DNA of 64,000 nucleotides from Volvox africanus (taxonomy: Eukaryota; Chlorophyta; Chlorophyceae; Chlamydomonadales; Volvocaceae). Of this stretch, positions 1 to 11,895 are shown in pieces. The notes under the pieces are model-generated. The model did not search any database. It had not been told where the DNA came from and was given only the letters and a program-made list of their open reading frames with translations. Position 1 is the first letter of the stretch; the number at the start of each line of letters is the position of its first letter. The position numbers and the translations under genes were made by a program. The stretch covers positions 848,501 through 912,500 of the forward strand of contig BSDZ01000031.1 in assembly GCA_030268105.1 (NCBI GenBank). Reading direction: 5' to 3'.

Positions 1-686
1 CCCCTGCTGCTTCCCCCTCCCCCCGGGGCCCCCAGGACCGGCAGAGCACCGCTCATATTGACCGACCGCGGCGTTGACCCGGCACTGCTGGCGGTGGCCC
101 AGCCGTCGGAGGCAGCTGCCGCCAGCGCCACATCCCGCTGCGTGATGTGCGTGAGCAGCTGCAGGAGCGCGCGGAGCTCCCGAGCGGCGTCCTCTCCCCC
201 TTGTAGCAGAGAGGCTGCAAGGAGGCGTGTGTGTGTGTGTGTGTGTGTTTTCGGCAGGGGGGAGGGGGTGTGTGAGGCGGGTACAGGGAAAGTGTGTGAT
301 TTACTAAAACGAGGAAAACGAAATTATACAACCCCCTCCCACCTCTCTCCCAACACCTGAGCAACACACCTGACCCTAATGCACCTTCCTGGCGCTGTTC
401 TGACTGCCCACTGCTGTTGTGGTGAAGACGGTGGAGGTGGTGATGGCCCTGGCTGTGAGCGAGATGGTGGGCCTTCCGACGACCCCGCGCCGCCGCCGCT
501 GCCGCCGCTGCCGCCACGGACACCCTGGCTGCTCGTCCCATTCTGTACTGCCGCAGCAGCTCCAAAACCCAACTCATCAACATGTGTGCCTGATCCGTCT
601 GAGTGTTTGAGGGGGTGGACGGGGCCGGGGCCATGAGCGGGGGTTGAGCGGACCGGGGAGAAGGGCTGTGTGTGTGTGTGTGTGCA

Positions 687-718
<32 letters not shown>

Positions 719-3700
719 TGTGTGTGTGTGACAGAGAGAGAGGGGGGGGAGCTGGAGAGAGGAAGCGGGGGAGGGGATAAAAGAGGGGGGAGGGTGTAAC
801 TTGCGGCAAATCTGCGGCAAATTCCTCATACTCAACACACACACACATCAGCAATGGTCCATCCAATGGTTATTGGGTGAATCATGATAACTTCACGAAT
901 CGTATGACTGCTCTCATGGCGACGATGTATCATTCAAATTTCTGCCCTACCAACTTTTGATGGCTAGAAAAACCATCCAAGGCTGATAGGGCAGAAATTT
1001 GGTAGAGGCCTACCAAGTAAGGGTGGTAACGGGTGAAGTGGCTGCCACATCCAAGGAAGGCAGCAGCCGCGCAAATTACCCAATCCAATCCCGACACATA
1101 TTGGGTAGGTAGGGGGGAGGTAGTGGCAATAAATAACAAAGCCAGGTGCCAGCACACCAACAGACAGACGCACAGACAGACGCACAGGAGGACATAGAAG
1201 CGGTTGGATGCCATGGAAAGGAGGCCAGGGCAGCCAAAGGACCTCACCGGCAAGTACCCCACGTGATGCTCCACAACAGCCGCAGCCAGTTTTAACAGCA
1301 ACGCACCGACCCGTGGGTCGTCACCGAAGGCCCGTTGCAACACCAGCAGCGGCGCCAGCAACTCCGAGAGCAGCCCCCACCCAGCGGCGCGAGCGGGCGG
1401 ACCGGCGGCGGCGGCTCCATGACAAGCGCCGCCGCGCAGAACCTCCAACATGCCGCATAAGGTCCCAATGACATCAGCACGCGCCGTCATGTCGTACAGG
1501 TCTGGTCGCGCCGCCAGTGCGCGCACCTCCGCCGCCGTCGGGCCCAGCAACTGCGTAATGTAGTGCCCGGCGGCGGCAGCCGCGGGGATGCTGGCGGGGG
1601 AGTCGGCGGAAGGGAAGCCGCAAGCCGCCTGGCAAAGGCTCTGTCACGTCGTTCGGATGTCGTACCGTGCCATATTCAAGCACGGAATCAATACACACGA
1701 AAAATGGCGTGTGATGAGGGGCGGGGAAAGTTCCAGCGAGGCAAGATCGGTAACAAACTATGTCTCCTGAAGGCCCCCTCTCAACCCCTCCCCCTCCCCC
1801 CCCTTCCCACCAGTACCAGGTCTAATTTCTCCGCCTCCCCTCTCCTCCCCTCCCTCCCTCACCTGGCTCAGCCACCTCTGCAGTTTCGGAGCCAGACCGT
1901 TACTGAGTTGGGGCCTTCGTCCCGCAAAGGCTCCGCACAGCTCGCCCCATGAGCGACTGCACTCCAGGAGGGACGCACACAAGGGCCGCCGACGAGAAAG
2001 AACGGGCAGTAGCGTCGTACAAACCTGTTGATGTAGTGTTCGGGTCCGGATTGCACGACCACAGACATGTATCAGATATTAAAATCAAAGTATTAAATGA
2101 ACAAAAATAGATAGAGTATATAAACATTACGATTAATGTAGGCAAATCAAAGAAACTCCCGGGTTGCAAGGAGCACTTAAGATCCCTGGAAGAGCTGCAC
2201 AAAACACGACAAACTGAAAGGCCTTATTGAAGCATCGTTGAAAATAGTTGAGTTGGGTAAACAGGAAGTTGTGTGTGTGTGTGTATGTTGTTGCACATGG
2301 ATGGCGGAAGGAACGAAAGGGGCAATGATGCAGGGCGGGCGGTGGAGCTCCAAAAGCGCGGGGGGAGAGAAAGTGGGGAGGGGAAATGACCAATAGCACC
2401 ATCACCGCCGCCGTCGTACCATTCCGTGCAGCTCCACCTCTCCAGGGAAGGCAACCAGACACGTCGCCGCCAGCCGCGCTAGTCCGTCCACCACCGCCTC
2501 CGCCTGTCCCGACCCACGGGTCGCGTACGCGGCCACAAGCGCCGCCGGCAGCCCCTCCACCTCCTCAGGAAACAGATAAGTGTCACTCCAACGGGCAAGG
2601 GACCACACACACGATTCCATTAACCTGTACGACAGTACGGAAACACATCCAAGAATAAGTGATCCCTAAAGAACCCTAAGATCCGTATGCCTGTGGCTCT
2701 TCTCTTCCCGTACGTCCCCTCTTTGGCCCTACACACAAACCCCTTCCACTCTCTGAGCCACCGCGTTCGGACGTCTCACCGGGGGCTGAGCACCGCCGCC
2801 GCCCCCTCCTGGAGCGCAAGAGCTGGCAGCCCCAGCAGCGCCGCCGTCAACCCCTCCACTGAAGCCACCGCCGGACCCCCTCCCTCGACCGCTATCGACA
2901 GCGGCAGCGGCATCAGGGGAGTCTCGCCTGCGTGTGTGTATGTGCATGGGGCATAACGCGCGTAGAGCGGGAAGGCCGGGAGGGGAGAGAAAGATAGGAC
3001 AGCGAACAAATCATCTCCGCCTCCAACAACCCGCCATCTCACCTGCCCCACTGTCCGCCAGGCAGTGCGCTGCCATTCGTACCAACCAGCACAGCCTCTC
3101 CAGGAACACCGCCCACACCTCCCCGCCTGCCAGACCCGCCGCCGTCGCCGCCAGCAGCTGCTGTTGCGCCGCCGCCATCGCCGCCGCCAGCAACGAGAAG
3201 GTGGCGGCAGGGGCAGCTCGAGCCAGCATCGCCGCCTCCGCCATCCTAGCGTCCTCCGCCGCCGCCTCCGCCGCCTCATTTTCGAAATTGATCTCCTGTG
3301 CGTAAGTCAAGGGAGGGACGGATGACACAGGACGATGAAAACACACAAAACCCTAAATCAGAGAAGGGGGGAAGGATATAATCGAAGTACGACAATGAAT
3401 CCCACCGCTGTTGAAGTAAAACAAATTTCAAAGAAACGAAGTTGATTGACGAAACCCGGCCCCTCCCAACTCTTCCCTACTTTCCCCGCCAACACTCCCC
3501 TGCGCCCCCAAGCTCCCACCATAAAGACAGCAACGACAGCAGCACCCAATTAATGTATTGACTGACAATCGTACAGCCGTACGGATGTATACGTACATGC
3601 TTTGCTGTACTCTCAGCAGCAAAGTCCCTCTCCTCCCCCTCCCCGACTGGGAGCCTGACAGCCCTCACCTCCCCCTCGGCCGCCGCCTGCTGCCCCGCCG

Positions 3701-6700
3701 CCGTCATCGCCGCCTCAACCAAAGCAGAAAACACCGCCGCTGCCCCCTCCGCCAGCCCCGGGAGGCTAGGTGGGCCCAACGCCCCAACCGACAGTCCCAG
3801 CGTCAGGGGGCTGCTGCAATCTCTCTGAACCATCAAAGCCCACGCCTGCGCGTGTGTGTATGTACGTGTGTGTGTCTTCATGTGCAAGTGTATGTACATG
3901 CCGCCACCTTCTTGTGTGTCATTGTGCAAGTGAAGGATACAAATGTAGGTGCGTGTTTGTGTGTAAGGGGGGGAGGGGGGAGAGGACAGCATGTTTTCGA
4001 CCGATCTCCTCGGGGATTACATTGCTGTACGGGTAGAGTTTCTGTACCCGGATCTGCAATCTTCCGTACCGTCCCCCTTCTCCCCTCCTTACCTCCACCA
4101 GCATATCCCTACACTCCACCATCCACTGCTCGGTATGGGGGCAGCAGCTGCTGCGAATCACCTCCACCGTGAGGGCCTTATAGGGGGGAAAGGGCGGGGG
4201 AGGATAGGTGGCAGTTTGTAGGCAGTTAGTGGGTTTTAGATTTATTCCCCCCAAGATTTGCAACGGTTGGCAAAAAGACTGCGCGGGGCCAGGGGGGAAG
4301 GACATGGGGAATAACCCAGCGCCTACAAGGTTTACAGCCCTCGTCCCCCCTACAAACACACACTATCCTGCTTCCCCCAACACCCTCATCGCGCTAACAC
4401 GCACCCCACCTGCAATAGAGCCAGGAAGCCCCCAGCAGTGGGGGTTTGCACCTGGGCCCCCGCTCCGGAACCAGGCCACCCAGCAGCTGCTGCCGCGACC
4501 ACATCGTTCCCTGCGTCCTCCAGCAGCCGGGGGGGGTGAGCGGCTGCCAGGGCCAGGATGGCTCTGTGAGGGAAAGAGGGGGGGGGGTAAGAGGGAGGGT
4601 AAGAGGGGGGGTAAGAGGGAGGGGGAGAGGGGGAGGAAGAGGGGGGGAAAGAGGGGGGGGGGTAAGAGGGGGGTAAGAGGGGGGGTAAGAGGGGGAGGGG
4701 AAGAGGGGGGGGGAGAGGGGGGGGAGAGGGGGGGAAGAGGGGGGGAAGAGGGGGGGGAAGAGGGAGGGGAAGAGGGAGGGGGAGAGGGGGAGGAAGAGGG
4801 GGGGGAAGAGGGGGGGGAAGAGGGGGGGGGAAGAGAGGCTTTCTGTATTTACTTTCATTACATTTCGGTTCGACATCTGCTTCGTTGGCATTTGGGTCAT
4901 TTGGGTCATCTGGGTCGACGGGCAACAACGTCAGTCCCCCCCCTCCCCAACATATCCTTCTTCATTTTCAAAACACCCAGTCCCCTCACCTTCCCTTAGC
5001 TGCAAGTGGCAACTCCCCTAACAGACTCACACCCAATAACAGCGTACATCACTATAACAGCGTGGTGGTTGTGGTAGTTGTGGTAGTTGGTGGTTTCGAG
5101 TGTGTTTGTCAACACAGCAGTGCTACCCTGTCTCTCATCTATCCTTCCCTGTCCTTCCCCCTCCCCCCGTATGGACCTCTCCCCCTCACTTGCAACCCTC
5201 CCACAGCGGCATCTCGTCCCCCGCCGCCGCCGCCGCCACCACCTGCCGTGGTGACGCCACCCAGGCCACCACGCAGCGGAGTACGGCACGCAGGTAACCG
5301 CCCCGTACTCCCCCCCCAGGGCTCGTCAACACCTCAGCGCCTGTCAGGGGTTGGTTTATGGGCAGTTAGGTGTTGAGGTGGGCAGTTGGAGGTTAAGTGG
5401 ACGGTTGGGAGACATCAAAGATTCATCAATGGTGGATCCACGGGCAGTGCTCGGGCGAAGGCTTCAGCCGCCCCCACCCCTCACCCTCGTACAGTCAGGG
5501 ATCTGGGACTCCTCCACGACACCCCCCTCCCCTCATCGCCCTAAGCAGTTTTCATAACTTTGTCCCCCCCCTTTCCGTACACGTGGTTGCTGGGTTTTAA
5601 CCAGAAACCCACCTTCTCTAGGAAACACATCAGACGACAAACTGCTGAGTGCAACCACCACCCCCCGGGCCTGAGCAACCAACTGCCGCGCCGCCGCCGG
5701 AGCCCCCGGCGCCGCCGCCGCCGCCGTCAGTTGCCGCAGCAGCGCCGCCACCCAATCCAACGTGTCCGGCGACAACAGCAGTGAGGCCCAGTCGGCGCCG
5801 GCGGACGGGCCAGAGGACCCCGCCGCCGCCGCCGCCGCCACCACTGCTGATGTCACCATCGCCCCCGACGTCGCCGTGGCTGCGGCTGCTGCCGCCGCCC
5901 TTGCCGCCAACGTCTGCGGCGTCGCGAAGGAGAACGATGCTGATGGAGAGCGACGGAAGTCCCAGGCGAGTACGGCAGTCATGAGTGACAGGCAGGCTGC
6001 GCAGGTGGCGCCGTCGTGTACGGCAGCGGCGGCGCGGCCCAGGGCAACTGCGTGACGAAAGATATCCTGAAGGAAATGGTCCTGTGTACGGGGTGTGTAT
6101 GGGGTGTTTGTGGGGTGTGTGTGTATGGGGTGGGGGAGAGGGCAGGTGGGGATTGCGGGGTGTTGGGGGAGAGGCCAGGGCCTCCGCCGCCGTCGGCACC
6201 TCGTTTTCAGCACCCCCTGTTGCGGGGGCGGTGAGGGCTCTCCCTCCCCCGCCCTCTGTCTCTCCCTGCCTCCTTCCCCCTTCCCTCACGCCCCGCTACC
6301 TGCAGGTCCATTGCGCACTTGGCGTGGTACTCCAGGGGCAGTCCCAGCGGGGACGAGCTGGACGCACAGAACTCCCCCACCACCGCCTACGAGGTGAAGA
6401 GGGGAGGTCGGGTCAAAGTTGGTGTGTATGTGGAAATGGGGTGTTACACTGCTGTGGACGGCTTGCCGTACACAAGCGGCACGTACGAACGCCACAGGCA
6501 CCTAACCGGGCTGAAGCACAGCCACCGCGGGGGAGGGGGAGGGGTGGGAGAGCAGCGGCATACGTTCGTCTGTACGGACACTGCAGCAGCTGCTGAAGAC
6601 ACCAGAGCTGTGATGCAATCATCACGCCGATGATGATGAGAGACAGAGAGAAGGGGGAAGGGTGTGGAGGAAGAGAGGTCTTCCCTCCAAAACACACACA

Positions 6701-9019
6701 TACACACACGCGCGCGCTCTCTCGTTCTCTCACCTCCAGCACCTGCACCCCCACCCGCCGCGCCGCGGCCCCCGCTGAGGACCCCCGGGCCGCGGCGGAT
6801 GACGTGGCGGCCTCCAAGTCCTAAGAGCAGCGCAGCACAGCACCGACACACAGCATCCGGTGGATTGGGCCACATCGGAAGGGTGGGGGGCCCGGGACGG
6901 GTGAGAGGAGCGCAGGGGAGGATCAAAACACACACACGCACATATTCACGCAACCCATGCCATGCACACACGCGTAGCCCACCCAACGCGGTCAGACCGC
7001 CCCCAACGAACATCTCCTTGCAATTCGGTTGGCAGCGATTAAGGGTTTCGTGGTTTCGGAGGTGTCCCGTACAAACCGTCAGAGAAGGGAGTGGACGACC
7101 TAAGCCTCTAATCTCCCCCCCGCCTCCCGGACTCCGTCATCACGTCCTAAACCACCCATCTCTTCTCTCACCCCCCCCCACACAGCTCACATACACACAC
7201 ACTCTCTCTCTTACTGAAAAGAAGGTGGCTCGGTGATGGTGCATTCGCGCATCCGCCTCCTCCAGCTCTAACCAACTCCGTTTGAGTAGCACAGCCAGCG
7301 CCGAGATCAGCGACGAACGAACCACCTGAATATAAAGAACAGCCAACAACGGAACATGTTCACACACGATATCGTTGCCAACCAACCTCATCACCAACCA
7401 GACCCAACCCAGCACCCGGGTGCCTACCTGCATTGCCGGATCCTCCGCTTGAGACACCAGGTACGACATCAAATACGACCGCAGAGCGCTACGGCCATCT
7501 GGGCCCAGTGCCGCCCACTCCCGTACGACGGCTTCTCGCAGAGCTGCCGCGGCGTGAAACCTGGGATGTCGTAAGTTGTCCCGGTGTTTAGGGGGAGGGG
7601 GGAGGGGGGAGAGGTGAGGGTGACGGGGAAGCCGAAGAGACGAAACCCGACACACATACACATGTCATGAAACAGAAATTAATAACCATGAGGAAGAGGG
7701 GAGGCGAGGAGGCGGGTGCGGGAAAGAGTGGGGAGGCGAATGGAGAGGAGAGTGCGTGGATGTGCACGACGGCCCCCATTTTTACTATAACATCCACCCT
7801 CCCTGCCCCATACCCGCACATACACACAAAATGATTCTTTCAGCCTCCGTCCATCCAGTGAAGGCGTACGACAGCTTCTCCCATCACCATCACGGGCGCA
7901 CTCCGCTCCCCTCAAAATCTACCCCCTCGCCAACCTATCCCGCCCTCGTACAAAAAACTCCGCCGTACAAAAACACACCTGGCATCCAGCGAATGGGACC
8001 TGTCCAGTATATGGCGGCAGGCCTGCAGCACTCCAGGGGAGGACCGGAACTGCAGCAGTACGGCGGAGGCTGCGGCCGCAGTGGCGGGAGCCTACGGACC
8101 ACAGGGAGACCAGGAAAGGGAAGAGCAACGAACGCAATGAATAACAGAACCGGATTTGAGATCCAAAAATTTGATTTCCGAATCGGAACTGAGTCCTTTC
8201 CACCGTGCGAGGGCATCCGTACCACCCTCACAACCCCACGCGTGGGTTCGGCGACTCGGCGGGTTGGGGCCATGTCCACCATGTGGTGTGGTACGAACAA
8301 CGCCGCCAGCTGTGACGCTACAGCACTTTGATTCCGGGATTTACTTCTCCTCTTTGCATAACGAGGTACCAGCGGGATACACCGCTTCAGACCCGAGTTT
8401 TATTTACACATACATACATCAACAACAAACCATCTTTCGCCACCGCGGTGGTGCCATCCGGAAGTCTCTCCGAAATGGTGTCAGTGGACACGGCGAGACA
8501 ATCCTTAAAGCGGTACTTAGGGGTGCCAAGAGTTGCGAACTGGAGTTGCTAAATGACCAGGGAAAATAAATGGCCCAAGCGACAGCAGCGGACGGTTTAG
8601 TATAGAAATGCAACTGCTGTTGTACTACTGCTGCAATCACTGCCAACAATCTTCCTAACGCTAACTAGGGCACTCGTCCGTTCAGTAGCAGCAGCGGCAG
8701 CGGCGCGGACACTCCAGGACGTGGCGTTGGACGTTGGAATGCCGTTGGACTATACAGTGAAGAGCTCACAAAACCCCAAAGGTTTTTTGACGCATCACAC
8801 GTCGTTTAATACAAAAACGAGAAGCGAGCCGCGGGGCGGTGGGACTAGCTAAAACCAGTCAACTGCTGTACACGCGCCCTCAGCAGCTGTCCTTCTCACA
8901 ACTAAATCGCCGCTTAAGTTACACCATGGGATGAATACTTAACCCATTGATTCCTGCCAACGTACCTGAAACTCCTCGCAAGCCCGCTCAACGGCCGCTT
9001 GCGCCGCGTCCAGATCCAT
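1..9019 (-). CDS. XPO4: Exportin-4 (XPO4), partial, C-terminus beyond the left edge
   Basis: Karyopherin-beta family nuclear export receptor; family members export cargo such as eIF5A with Ran-GTP through the nuclear pore. ATG at 9019. Exons that close in frame: 9019-8966, 8091-7979, 7560-7428, 7325-7215, 6820-6734, 6386-6300, 6081-5613 and 5340-5243. Further exons lie near 4570-4410, 4176-4093, 3817-3669, 3292-3046, 2931-2776, 2623-2404, 1985-1864, 1650-1240, 590-370 and 216-1. Diagnostic segments are AVVREW followed by LRSYLMSYL, the stretch LARWSDTYLFP then FPGEVEL, and LRALLQLLTHITQRD; these match plant and animal exportin-4 in order and spacing. Alanine- and glycine-rich insertions lengthen it. 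The exon joining 5243 to about 4570 is not resolved. It is transcribed divergently from SAP18. I am confident of the family and less so of the individual 3' exon edges. Confidence 0.88.
667..735. repeat. (TG)n microsatellite in an XPO4 intron
   Basis: Interrupted (TG)n of about 70 bp; a second run lies at 226-247. Both fall in introns between 3'-region exons of exportin-4. Confidence 0.8.
4575..4835 (-). repeat. C-rich pyrimidine array at an XPO4 3' splice site
   Basis: On the gene strand this is about 260 bp of almost pure C/T (runs of C5-C9 separated by CTCTT or TTA). It ends directly at a splice acceptor, ccctcacag at about 4566. The exon that follows encodes the AILALAAAHPPRLLE segment of exportin-4. 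It acts in effect as a hugely enlarged polypyrimidine tract. Confidence 0.85.
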
Positions 9020-9929
9020 GGCTAGTTACAGCGGCAAATGAAACAGCCTGCACACAGCCAGTGTGTACAGTCGTGGTTGATGGAATACGATTTCCCCGTA
9101 CAATCCCTCAGGGAACCTTTTAAATAGTATTCAGCGCCAGGCTAAGACGTTTGGAGTTGTCGGCTGCTGTACTATAGCGGTTTGGATAGCGGAAGAGAAT
9201 AGTGACCAACCTGGTAGGCAGTTTGCGTCTTATGGGTAGGTTATCCTCTACCCCGCAAACATTTGCCACTCAGTTAGCTGTCTCGATCTGCACGGTGCAA
9301 GTTGATATTATGTCACCTCGACATTTCATAAAGGCTGAATATAATAATTAGCTTCATGAAAACGTGTATATATTTGTTCATCAAAGCGCTTTGCGTATAG
9401 GTTTCATGGTTATGTATCAAGACCGGTATGTCTAACTCGCAGGTCGCGGCCATATATTGATCAAGATCCTGTAAACACAAATGAAGAAAGTAAGATATGA
9501 ACGTGTGTGGAAGGGATAGTTTCTGGGGCAATCATTGACTCTGCACTGCAGAATGACTCTGCCCTTTGCTCGTTGAATGGCTCCAGAACCGGCAGCCTTG
9601 CTAACATGTCCCTTCCGCTTGCAGCAGAGAATAAGAAATCGTTACTTGGCAATTTTCCTTCGTAAGGATTGGTTAAGCAATTCCCTAAACGCGGTGCAAT
9701 TTGCACTCCACGCCTGAGAAGTATCCATGACTGGCTTGAACACCCAACTATTCTGTGCTTGAGGAACTTGTACTCTTTAGTTACTCTTTTCCTTGTTGAG
9801 CGACCTTGCACTTCATTATCACCCTCTACCAACGCGTTGGTTTCTCTGGACCCAACCGAACTATTCTCCTAAAAAGATTTGTTGTCGGTTACGTTTAAGG
9901 CACAACCTGCTATAAGTACGAACTTATAA
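9020..9929. promoter_or_regulatory. Divergent promoter region, XPO4 / SAP18
   Basis: A 910-bp gap separates two start codons pointing away from each other. It holds no convincing coding sequence; ORFs here lack family resemblance. It is less GC-rich than the flanking exons and free of the long satellites seen in nearby introns. A shared bidirectional promoter is inferred from gene layout only; no TATA box or other element was identified. Confidence 0.45.
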
Positions 9930-10864
9930 ATGGCAGCCATGTACCACCGAGGCGGGCCACAACAAGACTGGCGCGAAGGACGCCGAAGTGGCGACTTTCG
10001 TGGCGGCTTCGGAGACGGTCCGCGCGGTGGCCCGGGCGGCTTCGGTCCTCGAGGTGCTGCTCCTGCGGGCGCTGGGCCAACGCCCCAGCAACCCCCAGAG
10101 GAGATCAACCGCGAGAAGACCTGTCCCCTGCTCATGCGGGTCTTTCCCCGCCAGGGCGGGCATCACAAATTGGAGGAATTTGCAGATCGCAACAGTTTGC
10201 CAGATGAGATCGCAATTTACACCTGGATGGACGCGGACCTTCGGGAGCTCTCGGACCTCATAAAAGATGTGCAACCCGCCGCGCGGAATCGCAATGCCCG
10301 CATCTCCTTCGCCTTTGTTTATCCGGATCGCCGAGGCCGTAACGTCATGCGCCAGGTGCGTGAAGTGTCCGCGAAGTGGTAGGATGTGCTTGTTGGGAAT
10401 GTGCTGTTTAGCAGTCGTACGCGGTTGTCCCTTCCGCCCTGATTCAGTATATAGCTTTCACGTTGCATTCGCATTTTATAGTCATACCTCATCCGCCCAT
10501 CAGCAATACCGGTTGGGGTCGTAGAAGTATATCCCGCTGCAGCTGCCCTGATTAAACTCGCCAAGCTAGGCTCATGGACAGCCGCAGTCAACGAAAATAA
10601 GCACCCCTTGCACCCTACGCCACCCACCCACCCGACAGGTGCTGACCCACCCTCGATATGCAACTACATTTGTGATCAGTTGTCACTACCCGAAAAGCCA
10701 TCCTTCTTTTCCGCCCTCCCTCTAATCCGCCGTCCTCCCTCAAATCTTTTCCCCCTCAACAGGTCGGTGTGGTGCACTCAACGCGTCCCGGCGAAGACGA
10801 TTCTAAGACCTTGCGGCAGCTCAACTTCCAAACCGGAGACTACTTAGACGTGTCTATATACTGA
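9930..10864 (+). CDS. SAP18: SAP18, Sin3-associated / splicing-associated 18 kDa protein
   Basis: SAP18 has a ubiquitin-like fold and works in the Sin3-HDAC corepressor and in the ASAP/PSAP complexes at exon junctions. Exon 1 is 9930-10355 and ends CAG|gtgcgt. Exon 2 is 10763-10864 after ctcaacag. Joined, they give 175 residues. About 55 N-terminal residues are Gly/Arg/Pro-rich (RGG-like). The conserved core follows: INREKTCPLL near residue 56, IYTWMDADLREL, FAFVYPDRRGRNV, then QLNFQTGDYLDVSIY at the C-terminus. All match the family in order. The RGG-like N-tail is longer than in animal SAP18 and may bind RNA. The last 25 bases overlap, on the opposite strand, the predicted last exon of the neighbouring gene. 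Confidence 0.95.
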
Positions 10865-11895
10865 GGAGGTGCTTCCGCTTGATCGGATGGCGGAGGAGTG
10901 GACGGCGCGAGCCACGGCCCATCGGAATCCAGCTGCTTGTGTTGACAGGTGCTTGGTACACCGCTATGATGGCAGCTCCTGTGTGTGCGCGCGCACCTTC
11001 CTGCCATGAAAAGGTGGTGGTGATGGATTGGCGGTGGCAAATGGACATTGGCGAGCTGGGGAATCCAACTGGGGGCAACGGACGTAGCCCATGTGGATCC
11101 GGATGTTTGATCCGTTAGGATGTGCTAGACTTCCTTTTGGGGGTCTGGTTTCGGAGGGGTGGGTTGGTTGGGTTGCACGCGCGCTTGTGTGCACGAATGT
11201 GCGTTGGATGGGACACCGACCTGGACATGAAAAGCAGACGTCCACCATGGGGCTGCGAGGGCTGTTTTTCTTCTGCCACAGACAAAACTCAGCAGCTCGA
11301 CCAAGGGAGAGGAGAACATACCAGGTCCTAGACGTAGTTGGGTCTTAGACGTGGTGGTACATGTGAACCCGGACTCGTGCACAGGCGGTTGGGGGGCGGT
11401 GGGGGGCCGGGATGTCGGGACCACGATGTGCTTTAGGTGCTCGGGAGGGTAAGGTCCGTACACCGGAGCGGATGTGGCGTATGGACATGCGGAGACGTAA
11501 ATGTGCGATGTGCCCCTCTCCGTATCCTCGGAGAGGGAGGCACGGGATGGCGGGTCTCTGCTGTTGTGGGTCTGGGGTTGTGTTGGTCTGTCTGTCAGTT
11601 CGCACTGTCAGTCGGGGGTATCTGCATAAGAGTGTGGAGTCATCATTGTCCTCCGGCAGCACCTGACCCACAAAACTGTTTTGCCCTCATCGCTTAACGT
11701 TTGTAGTTCTACGAACTCATCGGACTCAAACACGAAGACGAATAAGTCTCTGGGGCTGTGATTTTTTACGTAGTTGTTTGGCGGCGAAAGATTTTCGGAA
11801 ACGGTCTTAACTTGGCTTACAAGGAATGTTAACCAAGAGGGGTTAGCTGCCTGTGCGGCTGCCCTCAGGTCTGTTCCGTATTTGTTGACTGACAT
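10840..11895 (-). CDS. Unrecognised multi-exon protein
   Basis: ATG at 11895 opens a well-composed exon of about 90 residues: MSVNKYGTDLRAAAQAANPS, later RDLFVFVFESDEFVELQ. A possible donor (AG|gtgctg) lies near 11625. A plausible terminal exon, about 10930-10840, follows the acceptor aacacaagcag and encodes a Pro-rich acidic tail ending in QYIDTSK before TAG. A Pro-rich segment near 11450-11370 may be a middle exon. I do not recognise the family. Linking these pieces into one gene is inference from strand, order and composition. If right, its stop falls inside the SAP18 reading frame, so the two genes converge and overlap tail to tail. Confidence 0.4.

Noticed and set aside
53..866. His/Thr-rich ORFs over (TG)n tracts
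   Set aside because: Microsatellite translation; the coding parts are short XPO4 exons in other frames.
4208..4999. 263-codon Gly/Glu/Lys/Arg-rich ORF on the plus strand
   Set aside because: Antisense of the C-rich splice-site array of XPO4; no independent gene evidence.
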